Below are positions 1 to 29,365 of a stretch of 64,000 nt of DNA, piece by piece (the first letter of the stretch is position 1; each line of letters begins with the position of its first letter). The stretch is from Cololabis saira (lineage: Eukaryota; Chordata; Actinopteri; Beloniformes; Belonidae): contig NC_084590.1 of the NCBI RefSeq assembly GCF_033807715.1, positions 37,770,005 through 37,834,004 on the forward strand, read 5' to 3'. Both the position numbers and the translations under genes were made by a program. The notes beneath the pieces are model-generated. The model made no database searches and was not told the origin of the DNA. It saw only the letters and a program-made list of their open reading frames with translations.

Positions 1-19451
<19,451 letters not shown>

Positions 19452-19453
19452 GG

Positions 19454-20429
19454 CTGGTAATAAAAAAATAAATTAAAAAAAAGGGGGAGATAGAGAGGAG
19501 TCCACGTTAACAAATAAACACTAATTGATAATTATTCATACCATATTTGTTTATATGACAGCTTTTCCCAAGAGACATTGAGTATTTCGTCTGTATTGCA
19601 ATTGAATTATTTTTTTCTTATTGTGTCATATGTTAAAGATGCCACAGTGAATTATCAAAACAACTAATAAATACCTATAAATACATATATATGATAATTA
19701 GACAAATAAATAAACAGTTCATGAATATGCTTGTCTATGTTACCCAAAAAGCAAGCGAGATGAAATTACTTGGCCAGCAGCTTTACACAAAACTAAATAA
19801 AATCGTTCATTAAATATTGAGACCAGATGTAAAAGTTATGTATCAGGAAAGAATCAAATAAAAGCAATAAATGGTTACAACATTTGGTTTAGTGTCGTTA
19901 CATAAAGATCAGTTCTGAGGTGAATAACACCCTGTACCGCCGTTAGCTTGTTCACACAGAATAAGCTTTTACATCCTTGCTTTTCTGTTTAAATGTGTTT
20001 GCATCAGTTTAATCAACCACAGACACTTCAAGTGTAATAAATGAGTAAATAAGATCAAGTGACAGCAGCTAGCGGACTAGCTTCACTGCCACGGTGAATA
20101 ATTAAAAAGAAAATGTAATATTTCCAAATGGTAAAGGATATTAAAGAAGCTCAACACCCTTTAGCCAGCGCTTCCTTGTTTCTTCAGGCGTCGATATGCT
20201 GAATGGTCTGTGTTGCATTAAGGCTGATTCATGGTTCCGCGTTAAATCGACGCAGAGGCTACGGCGTACGGTGCGCGTCGCTGCGTACCCTACGCCGTAC
20301 CCTACGGCGTAACTCTGCGTCGATTTAACGCGGACCATAATATAGGCTTTAGCCACATCCCCCACAAACGTTGGTGTAGTTTCAGTGGATTTAACTGCTG
20401 ATGTCTCTTAACAGGAAAATCCTACGTAC
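19454..20429 (-). other. stim1 first intron (5' UTR intron)
   Basis: Inferred intron between the GC-rich leader exon and the ATG exon. It is AT-rich and holds palindromic repeat copy A (20218-20349). Nothing else was recognised. Confidence 0.5.
20218..20349. repeat. Palindromic CpG-rich repeat, copy A
   Basis: Arms: AAGGCTGATTCATGGTTCCG followed by cgttaaatcgacgcagag, mirrored by ctctgcgtcgatttaacg and then CGGACCATAAT at the other end. Could form a long hairpin. Located in the inferred stim1 leader intron. Same family as copies at 29053, 40361, 48983 and 55248. Confidence 0.85.
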
Positions 20430-20650
20430 CTGTCTCGCAGCAGAGCCCGCAGGTCCGTGTGTTCAGCTGCGTGTCAACATGCCAGCAGCAGCAGCGCTGG
20501 TCCCGCCGAGCTGAAGAGATCCAGCAGAGCCGCAGCGGCTCGTCTTGCTCTGCGGGGCGCTGCACCGGCCTCGCTGGGAGCCGGCCCCCCCTAGTGGCGG
20601 GAAGAGGCACTGCATGTGAGGCCACATGGCCGAAGCACGCCATCTAGTGG
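20430..20650 (-). promoter_or_regulatory. stim1: Probable 5' non-coding exon and GC-rich promoter of stim1
   Basis: A GC- and CpG-rich block in AT-rich surroundings. On the minus strand it ends in a good splice donor (GAGACAG then GTACGTAGG; exon end 20430). The first coding exon is preceded by a pyrimidine-rich acceptor ending TTACCAG at 19454, so CC-ATG follows directly. This implies a first exon in this block and an intron of about 1 kb. The transcription start is not defined by the sequence. Confidence 0.6.
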
Positions 20651-20775
20651 AAGTATTCAACCATGGCAGGGCCAATCATTTCTTTTTTCACTAGATATCT
20701 TAATTTGTGCAAAAAAAGGAGTAGGATTAAAGTCTCTATTAACTGCATCTGCTCTATATCTATGTATATATCTAC

Positions 20776-20914
<139 letters not shown>

Positions 20915-20959
20915 CATACATACGCATACACCCATACATACCTACATATATATATATGT

Positions 20960-20994
20960 ATACCTACATATATATATGTATATATATATATACC

Positions 20995-21031
<37 letters not shown>

Positions 21032-21560
21032 CAATATATACACATGCATACATACACATATAATTAGCTGCCCATTTCTGTACATAAATATAAACAAATC
21101 TACCCATTCACCCAATAGTGTTATCTGTAGGCCCCTAAAAGCCGCTAAACCCCTTCCTCTTTGTACCTCGTGAAAAATGTTTTTATATTTGTTTTTAAAC
21201 TGGTTAATGTTTGGACATTGTTTTATTTCTGAATCCATTCTGTTCCATAGTTTAACTCCACTGACTGATATAGAAAATCTTTTCATAGTTGTTTGTGTTC
21301 TGCAAGTCTTAAAATTTAGAGTACCCCTTAAATTATACTTCCCCTCTCTGTCATAAAACATTTCCTGTAAGTGAGATGGTAATAAGTTGTTCCTAGCTTT
21401 ATACAGGAATTGTGCGGTTTGGAATTACACTATGTCAAAAAATTTGATTATTTTAGAATTGAAGAATGAGGAATTGGTGTGTTCACGAAAACCAGCCTTA
21501 TGAATTATCCTTATTTCTTTACACTACAGTAGTATGACTTCATGCACGACATGACTCAGT
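20960..21560 (-). mobile_element. LINE reverse transcriptase C-terminal fragment
   Basis: Reading the minus strand from about 21560, a broken frame leads into 21361-20960, which encodes FYDREGKYNLRGTLNFKTCR and then KRFSISVSGVKLWNRMDSEI. This is the C-terminal tail pattern of jockey/CR1-like fish LINE polymerases ('GVKLWN' box). It is 5'-truncated and abuts the CA/TA microsatellite. Confidence 0.6.
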
Positions 21561-21569
21561 TGTAACAGT

Positions 21570-21905
21570 AAAACAAGGTTTGAGCCAGGTCCTGCTCAAG
21601 GTTTCTTCCCTCCTAAAGGGGAGTTTTTCCTTGAACCTTTCCCTGTTTGAACTCCTCCCCTCTGGACGGCGCTACAGAGCACTGTAGGCCTACACCAAAA
21701 CCTCCAGACACTTCTTCCCCCAACATTGCTCTGATGAACTCTCATCACTCACAGTCTCAGAGTAATCAACCAATGTGCAGTAATAATAATAATAATAATA
21801 ATCATATACTGTAACAATGTTCTGGGTCTCTGGAAAGCGCCTAGAGACAACTTTTGTTGTATATATATCGCTATATAAATAAAATGTAATTGAATTGAAC
21901 TGAAT
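21570..21905 (+). repeat. Retroposon 3' region with AATTG tail, copy 1
   Basis: Contains 'ctctggaaagcgcctagagacaact' and ends 'ctatataaataaaatgtaattgaattgaa', the widespread fish retroposon 3' end. An AAT trinucleotide run lies at about 21781-21802. Confidence 0.6.
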
Positions 21906-22084
21906 TAACAATGCACCTTTCAATAACAATGTCTACCTTATACTGCTGCACCTATCACTTTTTAAAATTGTATATATGTTAATAAAAGCCATTTGTTTAT
22001 TTACTGTACAGTGAGCAAAAAACCCAGAGTCAAATCCCCTGTCTGGCATGTTCAAACTTGGCCAATAAACCTGATTCTGATTGC

Positions 22085-22246
22085 CACTGTTTGGCTTAAG
22101 GTTTTTCTCCCACTAGGGGAGTTTTTTTTACCTGCCACTGTTTATGTTATAATTGCTCGGGGGTTTATGTTATGGGTCTATGGAAAGCGCCTAGAGACAA
22201 CTTCTGTTGTACTATACGCTATATAATAAAATTGAATTGAAAAGTT
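22085..22246 (+). repeat. Retroposon 3' region with AATTG tail, copy 2
   Basis: Shares 'tatggaaagcgcctagagac' and the 'ataaaattgaattga' tail with 21570-21905. Preceded by the 'ccactgtttggcttaaggtttttctcc' segment usual in such copies. Confidence 0.6.
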
Positions 22247-22249
22247 TAA

Positions 22250-22590
22250 TTCAGGCAAGGGTTGGTACAGCAAAGGTATCCAAAAACATGAGGCAAGGTA
22301 AAAAAAACAAGCAAGATTGAAAGCTCCAAAAGACTATGACGAGAATTCTGGTAAGTGAACTGTGAAGAACAAGGAACTGGCAACAAGACAAGACACAGAG
22401 GGGAATATATACACAGACTGATTGGGGGTGATTGGACACAGGTGTGGGAGACACAATCAGGGATCAGGTGCACACAGACCAGGAACCTAACAGAGCCACA
22501 GGTGAGTACTACAAAATAAAACAGGAAGACCAGACATAAAACATGAGGGACAAAATAAAATACTACACCCAAAAAATGACAACTTCCTAC
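22250..22590. repeat. Degraded LTR-like repeat fragment
   Basis: Sequence in the style of fish solo LTRs (AG-rich, 'gacaagacacagaggggaatatatacacagactgattggg', 'acaaaataaaacaggaagaccag'), resembling in character the solo LTR at 38911. No clean termini or target duplication were found. Confidence 0.4.
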
Positions 22591-22734
22591 ACTTGTAAAA
22601 AAAAAGAAGAAGAAAGAAACGTAATTTTATCATCAAGGCAGTTAAATGTCAGGGATATTTATTTATCTGGTTCGTTAAGGAAGTACAGGAAAGGACAGGA
22701 ATGATCTTACAGGTGGAGGCGACTGTTTTTCACT

Positions 22735-23235
22735 AGTTTTGCAGTTATCATCCCAACCAGGTGCAAAACTGAGCGTTTCAGGCGCTCGTTCGTACCTGCT
22801 GCCATCAGACTGCACAACAGCAGTGGGGACCACAGACTGTTACCACACTGAGTCCCCCTCACCCCCCTGACGCCCTCCTGACACTCACATTATCCCCCCC
22901 CCCCCCCCCCCCCCCACCGTTTTTCATTGTCTCTGCTGGACTTGGACTTGTATTTATAATAAGACTGCAACTGCACACTATTCAGTTATACTATATTAGT
23001 ATAACACATTATTTATTATATTACTATGTTTACAGTGCACTTATTCAGTTTACAGTACACTTGTTCAGTTTCTTTTTTACTGTATTCTTTTTTATTTTTC
23101 ATACTTATAATTTATCTTCATGGTTTATTTAGTCTGAGTTCATGTTGTCCTGAACATGTATCCGAGTTTGAGCTGCTATAACACCGGAATTTCCCCTCTG
23201 GGGATCAATAAAGGACTATCTTATCTTAACTTATC
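22735..23235 (+). mobile_element. LINE 3' end with (TATCT)n tail
   Basis: Starts with an RT C-terminal piece (CKTERFRRSFVPAAIRLHNS). A 3' UTR with a 29-bp poly-C run near 22887 follows, ending 'ggggatcaataaaggactatcttatctta', a typical fish LINE tail. 5'-truncated, so a dead copy. Confidence 0.65.
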
Positions 23236-23246
23236 TTATCTTAATT

Positions 23247-23452
23247 AGCTAGGGCAATGTTCCTCAAAGCCAGTCCTCAATGGGCCACTGCCCTGCATGT
23301 TTTAGACATTTCCCTGTTTTAACACACCTGATTCGAATGAATCATTCAAAGTAATGAGCCATTCATTTGAATCAGCTGAGTCAAAGCAGGGAAATGTCTA
23401 AAACATGCAGGGCAGAAAAACCCTTGGGAGCTGGGAAATGAGGAACACTGGA
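23247..23452. repeat. hAT-type fold-back MITE
   Basis: Inverted arms ccctgcatgttttagacatt (about 23291) and the complementary cagggaaatgtctaaaacat (about 23390). This is the pattern of the abundant fish hAT MITE with 'ctgcatgttttaga' arms. No clear target duplication. Confidence 0.65.
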
Positions 23453-23454
23453 CT

Positions 23455-24645
23455 AAAGTCAGTGTCACCACTGGTAGCATGAGGTGATACATGGACCCTA
23501 CAGAGGTTGCACAGACAGTCCAACTCCTCCAAGATGTCACATTAACTTAAGAGCATGAAGGAGATTCCAGAAGTCAGGCTGTTACTCTAGGAGAGCTGGA
23601 CAGGGCTGTAGGACATCCTTAATCCATCAGCGGGAGCTGCTCCTTTGTGCAATGAGGAACAGGATTAGCACTATTAGAGCCCAAGAAAATGACCTCCAGC
23701 AGATCTATAGTGTTAATCTCTCTGACCAAACAATCAGAAACAGACTTCATAAAGTTGGCCTGAAGGGACAACATCCTCTAGTAGGCTACAATGTTTCTCA
23801 ACCCTGGTCCTCGGGGCCAACTGTTCTGCATGTTTTAGATATTTCAGCACACCCTGATACAAATGACTGTGTCATTAACAGTCTTGTCCAGACCTCGATG
23901 ACAAGCTGATGACAACCATTCATTTTTCACATGTGACATACATGAACAGGTCTGGAGAAGCCATGGAGAATGTTATGCTGGCTGTAACACTGTTTGGCAT
24001 GACGGGTTTGGTGGTGGGTCAGTAATGGTCTGGGGAGGCAGATCCATGGAGGGATGCACAGACCTATACAAGCTACTACTGCACAATGACTGCCATTTAC
24101 TGTAGCATCAGGATTAAATCCTTGGGTCCACTGTCAAACGGTATCCTAGTGCCGTGGGTCCTGAGTATCTTCTGGTGTACGACAATGCCCAGCCACATGT
24201 GGCAAGAGTATGAAAGCAGTTTCTGAAGGATAGAGGAATTGATACCATTGACTGGTCCCCACATTCGCCTGACGTAAATTCAATAGAAAACTTTTGGGGC
24301 GTCATGTTTCGCTCCATCTAATGCCACCAGGTTTCTCCTCAGACGGTCCAAATGCTCAGTGATGCCCTAGTCCACATCTGGGAGGAGAAAATCTGGACAC
24401 CATCCATCGTTTTATAGGGGACATACCCCAATGTTGTCAAGCATGAAAACAAACACATGGAGGCCATTTGAACTACTGAGTACAGGTACCATTTTGAGGT
24501 TCTGCAATGAAATTCCTGCAACACCATCTAGTTTCACTTTGATTTTTTTGTGGTGTCTTTGAATTCAGCCCTCTGGAGGTTGGTCATTTTCATTTCCATC
24601 AAACCCCAGGTCACATCACTTCAATCATTATATCAGTAATATAAT
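23455..24645 (+). pseudogene. Tc1-like transposase pseudogene (DD34E), interrupted
   Basis: A decayed Tc1-like transposon on the plus strand. 23652-23790 encodes the helix-turn-helix part (QIYSVNLSDQTIRNRLHKVG). 23990-24060 encodes GFGGGSVMVWGG. 24178-24300 encodes YDNAQPHVARVCKQFL and then WSPHSPDVNSIENFWG, with 34 residues between the second Asp and the Glu, the DD34E spacing. In-frame stops and shifts are present. A fragment of another repeat sits at about 23791-23935 and replaces the first catalytic region. It lies just downstream of the pgap2 3' end. TIRs were not confidently delimited. Confidence 0.8.
23791..23935. repeat. hAT MITE fragment nested in the Tc1 transposase
   Basis: 'tctcaaccctggtcctcggggcc...ctgcatgttttagatattt' is the left half of the same MITE type as 23247-23452. 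Transposase homology stops before it and resumes at 'acatgaacaggtctggagaagcc', so it is an insertion. Confidence 0.65.
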
Positions 24646-25209
24646 TTTAATTAAAAAAACTGTTTAATATTTAAACAAACAATGTAGAACTAATGAAACT
24701 TTTTATTGTATTGAAAAAGTAAAAATGCAATGTGGTGTTGCTATTGCGTCGGATTATCAGAATCATTACTGTTGAACTGAAAGACACCATTCCACTAAAT
24801 CATATCCCTCATTTCCCAACTAAGTTTTATATTTCAAAATAAAAGTCAACCACTCTTGAAGAATCTTCACTTTACTTTGGCATACACATGTATTGTATGA
24901 GCAACCATAAGCATTGCAAATTACAAAAGTTGAAATTCCACATCATATAGGGCACTGTATATAAGTGAAGGCATCCATGAATGAAATACTGATACGAAAA
25001 ATGTAGTTCTACTTAGAACATGGATGTGTACAGTAATTTGTCTGTTCATACTTGACTGACATCAACGCTCTCCAAGTACACAAAAGCTGTCATCATGGAA
25101 ATATGTGGAAAAGGCCTTCATCCCACTCTAGTTCTTGAGTTGGATCTTCGTTGCGATCATCAGGTGGATTTGAGGTTGCACATTCAGTACGTAAGCCTTG
25201 AGTTTCTAG
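24646..25209 (-). other. Probable pgap2 3' UTR
   Basis: AT-rich sequence after the pgap2 stop codon. A TTTATT (AATAAA on the minus strand) near 24702 is a candidate polyadenylation signal. No coding features. Confidence 0.4.
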
Positions 25210-28200
25210 TCAGAAGGCTTTATCCTCAGAGGATGAAATAACCACGATCTCCCGACTTTTAAAATCCCATATGGCTGTCAGATGGAAGGCCATGTTGGAG
25301 AAGACCACTAAATACTCGAATAGAGCAAAAAATGTATAACCTGTCCACAAGAGAAACAGGAATATATTATACACCAAAGCTTTGGTCAACACTTGCATTT
25401 CCATTCATTGGACTAGCATATTTAGCATTTTCATTTAAATGATAGTTAATTCAGTTCAATTCAATTTTATTTATATAGCGTCTATTACAACATTAGTTGT
25501 CTATAGGCGCTGTCCAGAGACCCAGAAACATGACCCCCAAGATATTAGTAGTTTACATGCTTTAGAAGGTTTATTTTAATACTTACTTCCAGATTCACAG
25601 TAAATGTTGTGCTTCCAGAAAAAATATCCAGCAAAAGCACAGAAGCAAATGTTGAGAAGTGAGAAACGCACCTTCCAGTGATGAGACTTGACATCCTTCA
25701 AAAGGAGAATCGGTATTACTGAAATATACGTAATGCTTCAGGTGGCACAATGTCACTCTGAGACATTTTGTATGTAATATTTCTTACCTCAGGACATAGT
25801 GAATACTTCTTAATAGACTTCCACAGACGGCAGGTTATCAGCATGTGAATTAGAGAACTCACGATGAACAGGACAAAGCCTTCACTGTGCACGACTAAGG
25901 GTGAAAACAGACAGAGAGGAAATTTAGTTCAGTGAAGGGAATATTGTAAGTTAAAATGATATGGAAGAAGGAAAAAAATTACATTTGCGTTCACTTTTAT
26001 TTCTTTGGCGATAATATGAGCCCATCAAATTTTTAAGTTTTGTTTTGTTTATATTAAGTTTGCTAACATACATCCATTTTTCAGATTTCAGACTTCTGAC
26101 CTGAAATAATTGATACCAGAAAAGAGTAAAGCTTTTGTCACATTAAACTGTTGCTATTCTTTCTCACAACACTGAATTGAGAATACGAAGCAATGTGTTG
26201 TTTTGTCTCATTCTCCCTAAAAACACGAGGGGATTTTTGTTGGAATTTTCATTTAAAAATTATAAAAACACTCTCTTTTTGGGACAAATATGGATTGCAG
26301 GTAGCGCCTGTACCTTCCTCTTCCTCAGTCATGCCTTTGTAATGTGTGCAGAATGTGGTTTTGCATAGTGTTTCCAGTGTCTCCAGGTACGATGTAATCT
26401 TGAAGGCAGGTCAATCTCATCAATTCTGCTATCAGATAAGTTTAAATAAGTACTGTCAAAATGTAAAACCCTGGACAAACAGACCCTGACTTTTGGACTT
26501 ACCGCCAATAACCCTAGACGAGGTGTGTCAAACTCAAAGCCCCCGGGGCCAAATCTGGCACTCATTTTATTTGGCTCGTGGGAACATGTAACTATAATTC
26601 TGTACTTATAATACAATTCTATACTGTTTTAGAGACACACATGGACCATAACTACAAGTCCCACAATATCTCTTGATTTCACCAACTGCTTCATGATGGT
26701 ATCTAAAAAATGAATGACAGTATATTGAATGAAATCCTTCTCTGCAACAGTTTTAGTGGATGATGGATTAGAAACTAAAATGTCCAAGAAAACCTATGAA
26801 GCCTATGAAGCAGTTTAAAGAGAGATGGGATGTAAATCGTGTTTCTGCCCAGCGGAGACTAGCCTGTATGTGCTAACTTTACCCTTCAACAATAACAAGC
26901 ACATTTCTTTAGTAAAGATGTATCTGTCAAGTGTCTGCCACACTTCTATGTAACAATTTTACATTATTAATTGTTTAATGCAGAGGAAGTGATGTACACT
27001 GTTGCCCATGAAGCCGGAATAAAACTATTTTTTCCACTTCTTGTGAAACGATCGCACTGGTTCCAACCTTGACTTCTACAGGTTTAAATACGTCCAGAAG
27101 AAAAAAATAGCCAAATCCTTCCTAATCTGTTTTATAGTAAGATTATTCTTAAACGCTTTAACCTTTTTTTTCTACGCTTTCGATGACAAAGTGGAGATCC
27201 TCTGCCATCCTAATTCACTCTATATCCTAAAACACTCTTATAGATAGTTTTGTTCGTAATCAGCATTACAATCAAAGGATGACAGCTGGAGAGACATGAA
27301 ATGAAATACCTTAGGTTCATACTGTCTGTAAAGAAATGCAATCAAGAAAAACTAAGTGCTGAAATCACTGTAATCCTAAAAAGCTTCAATAGGAGTTAGC
27401 TTTAAGTCTTTTCCTGGTGCACTTGCTTTCTTTTAAGATTTGTAAATTACCGTGAGCTGAATGACCAAGAACCTACTGTATACCACCATGTTTCATTTTT
27501 TTTCCTTATACCATTCCATCCTGACTTTTTCCTCTTTTGTTGAGTTTGTAATTTGAGACAAAACCAAAGGGAATCAATCCATTGGCTTGCCTTACATCGT
27601 TCTTTCTTTTACCGAATGGTCAAGAATGATTTAAAGCCTATACAACTATTTGCTACAAATAACCAGAGTCCACATGCTCTTTACTTTGAAAATGTATACA
27701 GGGTATGAATGAGCAATAATGTATAGTGTTGTAAGGCACAAGAGACAAAGGTGTGAACAAAAATTGTATTACTCACGATATGTCTCACTGGATGACACGT
27801 AAGTGAGGAGCAAGAGGCCAAGGTTCTCAGAAATGGAAAAGGCCAGGTTCAAGCAGCTGAGAGGACTTTCTGGGAACTTGGTGGCAAATCGTGTCTTGTA
27901 AAATCTGAAGTAGGTAAAGGCCACCAGCAGCCGCGGGGCTGAATGCAATCCGATGCAGAATCGCCATATGTGGCACTCAGGGCTTAGGCTTATTGAGGCA
28001 CTAATAGATGGCAGGTAATTAGGAACCTAAAAACAAATGGTATGGACAACGTTTTAGTTTCAAAATAATATAACGCTGCAAATGAAGCTTAAATTATAAA
28101 CAATGAAAATAGATTATAACAAAAGGTGGGGTTCATAATTTAAGAATATCTGTAAGAAACATCTGTAAAGTTATATAAAGTCACTCAAATTGTTTTTGAC

Positions 28201-28373
28201 TGTACCTGGCAATGTGTACCAGTAGCATCTTCAAAATGAAAAACAGAAGATATGAAGACACAAGTTATTAGTCCCAGCAGTGGCAGACACACAGTAGCCA
28301 GGACACAGGCGCCAAAGGAAAACCTGATGACCAGAGGCCTCTCATGCCCCAATACACTAGAACCTTGGAGCAT
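25210..28373 (-). CDS. pgap2: PGAP2, post-GPI attachment to proteins 2 (complete)
   Basis: PGAP2 (FRAG1) is a Golgi/ER multipass membrane protein needed for fatty-acid remodelling of GPI anchors. Five coding exons on the minus strand: 28373-28206, 28026-27777, 25894-25788, 25695-25587 and 25340-25210 (stop TGA), all with GT/AG junctions in frame. They total 254 residues, the length of the human protein. Recognisable blocks: FEDATGTHC at the end of exon 1; VPNYLPSISASISLSPECHI, then WRFCIGLHSAPRLLVAF in exon 2; LLLLTYVSSSETY; IVSSLIHMLITCRLWKSIKK; KHNIYCESG; and EYLVVFSNMAFHLTAIWDF before the C-terminus. Hydrophobic segments match the family's multipass topology. A non-coding leader exon ending at 28464 (CCAG then GTGAGT) is likely, with the ATG exon starting at 28379. 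Intron 4 carries a short retroposon tail (25438-25545). Confidence 0.96.
25438..25545 (-). repeat. Retroposon 3' tail (AATTG type) in pgap2 intron 4
   Basis: Reverse complement of the same tail as at 21570 and 22085: 'ttcaattcaattttatttatatagcg...gttgtctataggcgctgtccagagacccag'. Confidence 0.6.
25895..27776 (-). other. pgap2 intron 2 with unrecognised sequence
   Basis: 1.9-kb intron. At about 26520-26680 the stretch 'gtgtgtcaaactcaaagcccccggggccaaatctggc' resembles the end of a widespread hAT-type vertebrate repeat. The rest was not recognised. Confidence 0.5.
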
Positions 28374-29365
28374 CTTCACCTGCAAAACAGAAAATGTCTG
28401 ACTATTAGGTCGCACCAGCTTGCAAAGATGCCCACAGACAGACAGTAATGATAATAAACTCACCTGGTATTTACAACGTCGGTCAGAAAAGGACAGTGCG
28501 CATGACAGATACAGCCCGGGTGTCAATATTCATTCTCAGGTTGTTTGGCATGTCTGGCATTTGATGGATACCCATCTTCTTATTTTTCATAATTCACTCA
28601 CTTTCTAATGACGTCACCATCAAAAATCAGCCAACCATTTACTGTTAAAATCAGAGATCATCTTCTGAGCCGTAAAATGACGCTGCCAACGACATTCTTT
28701 GTTCCTCGATGAGCCGAAATATTCCCAAGATGGTGTAATAAAGCCAGGAATCACACAGCCACGCTAAAATCTTCCGACGTGTCCACACCCACGATGCTTC
28801 ATCTTCCTCTCCCCGCAGATGACACCAGGCCCGTGGATGAGACAGGAGACGGGATGGAAGGAGAAGGGCTGAAGCACAGGCGAACAAAACGTGGCAAAAT
28901 ACAGACTGTCAAAATGATATACGTAACACACACACAATTATGTCTGAATAAGTGATGAAAAGAAGCCCGAGGAAGGAAAAACAGCACGTATAATAGAAGC
29001 GCTCTCCGTAGTGCTGAAAGAAAGAGTCATATGATGGCGTGCCTGCACGCCGTTAAGCCTGAATTATGGTCTGCGTTAAATCGACGCAGAGGGCACGCGG
29101 CGACGTGCAAAGTACGTTGCGCGTCGCCCCGTACCCCATGGCGTAGGCTCTGCGTTGGTGTAACGCGGGACCATAAATCAGCCTTTAAACGTGCGGACGC
29201 TGTGTTTGCGCTGCCAGAGCGCTCGGTGGGCTTTTGCAGGACTTAGGCGACCTCACAATTGTCCACCGTTTCGTTCAGTCATCTGGTTTATTATTTTTAC
29301 TCACGACAACCGTTTCAGCAAAGTACATTGGTCCTTATTGGATCCATATCATTTTCTTCAGCAAA
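28374..29365. promoter_or_regulatory. Divergent promoter interval between pgap2 and chrna10
   Basis: About 1 kb separates the two start codons, which point away from each other. It holds the inferred pgap2 leader exon (ends 28464), a CpG-richer stretch at about 28730-28870, and palindromic repeat copy B (29053-29188). No TATA box could be assigned with confidence. Confidence 0.5.
29053..29188. repeat. Palindromic CpG-rich repeat, copy B
   Basis: TTAAGCCTGAATTATGGTCT at the left and the inverse ACCATAAATCAGCCTTTAA at the right, with tcgacgcagag and ctctgcg sub-arms. It lies between pgap2 and chrna10, about 180 bp upstream of the chrna10 start codon, and so within the divergent promoter interval. 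Confidence 0.85.

Noticed and set aside
28185..28526. 113-codon minus-strand frame starting upstream of pgap2 exon 1
   Set aside because: It reads through the leader intron and past the exon donor. The spliced start at 28373 gives the family-length protein.
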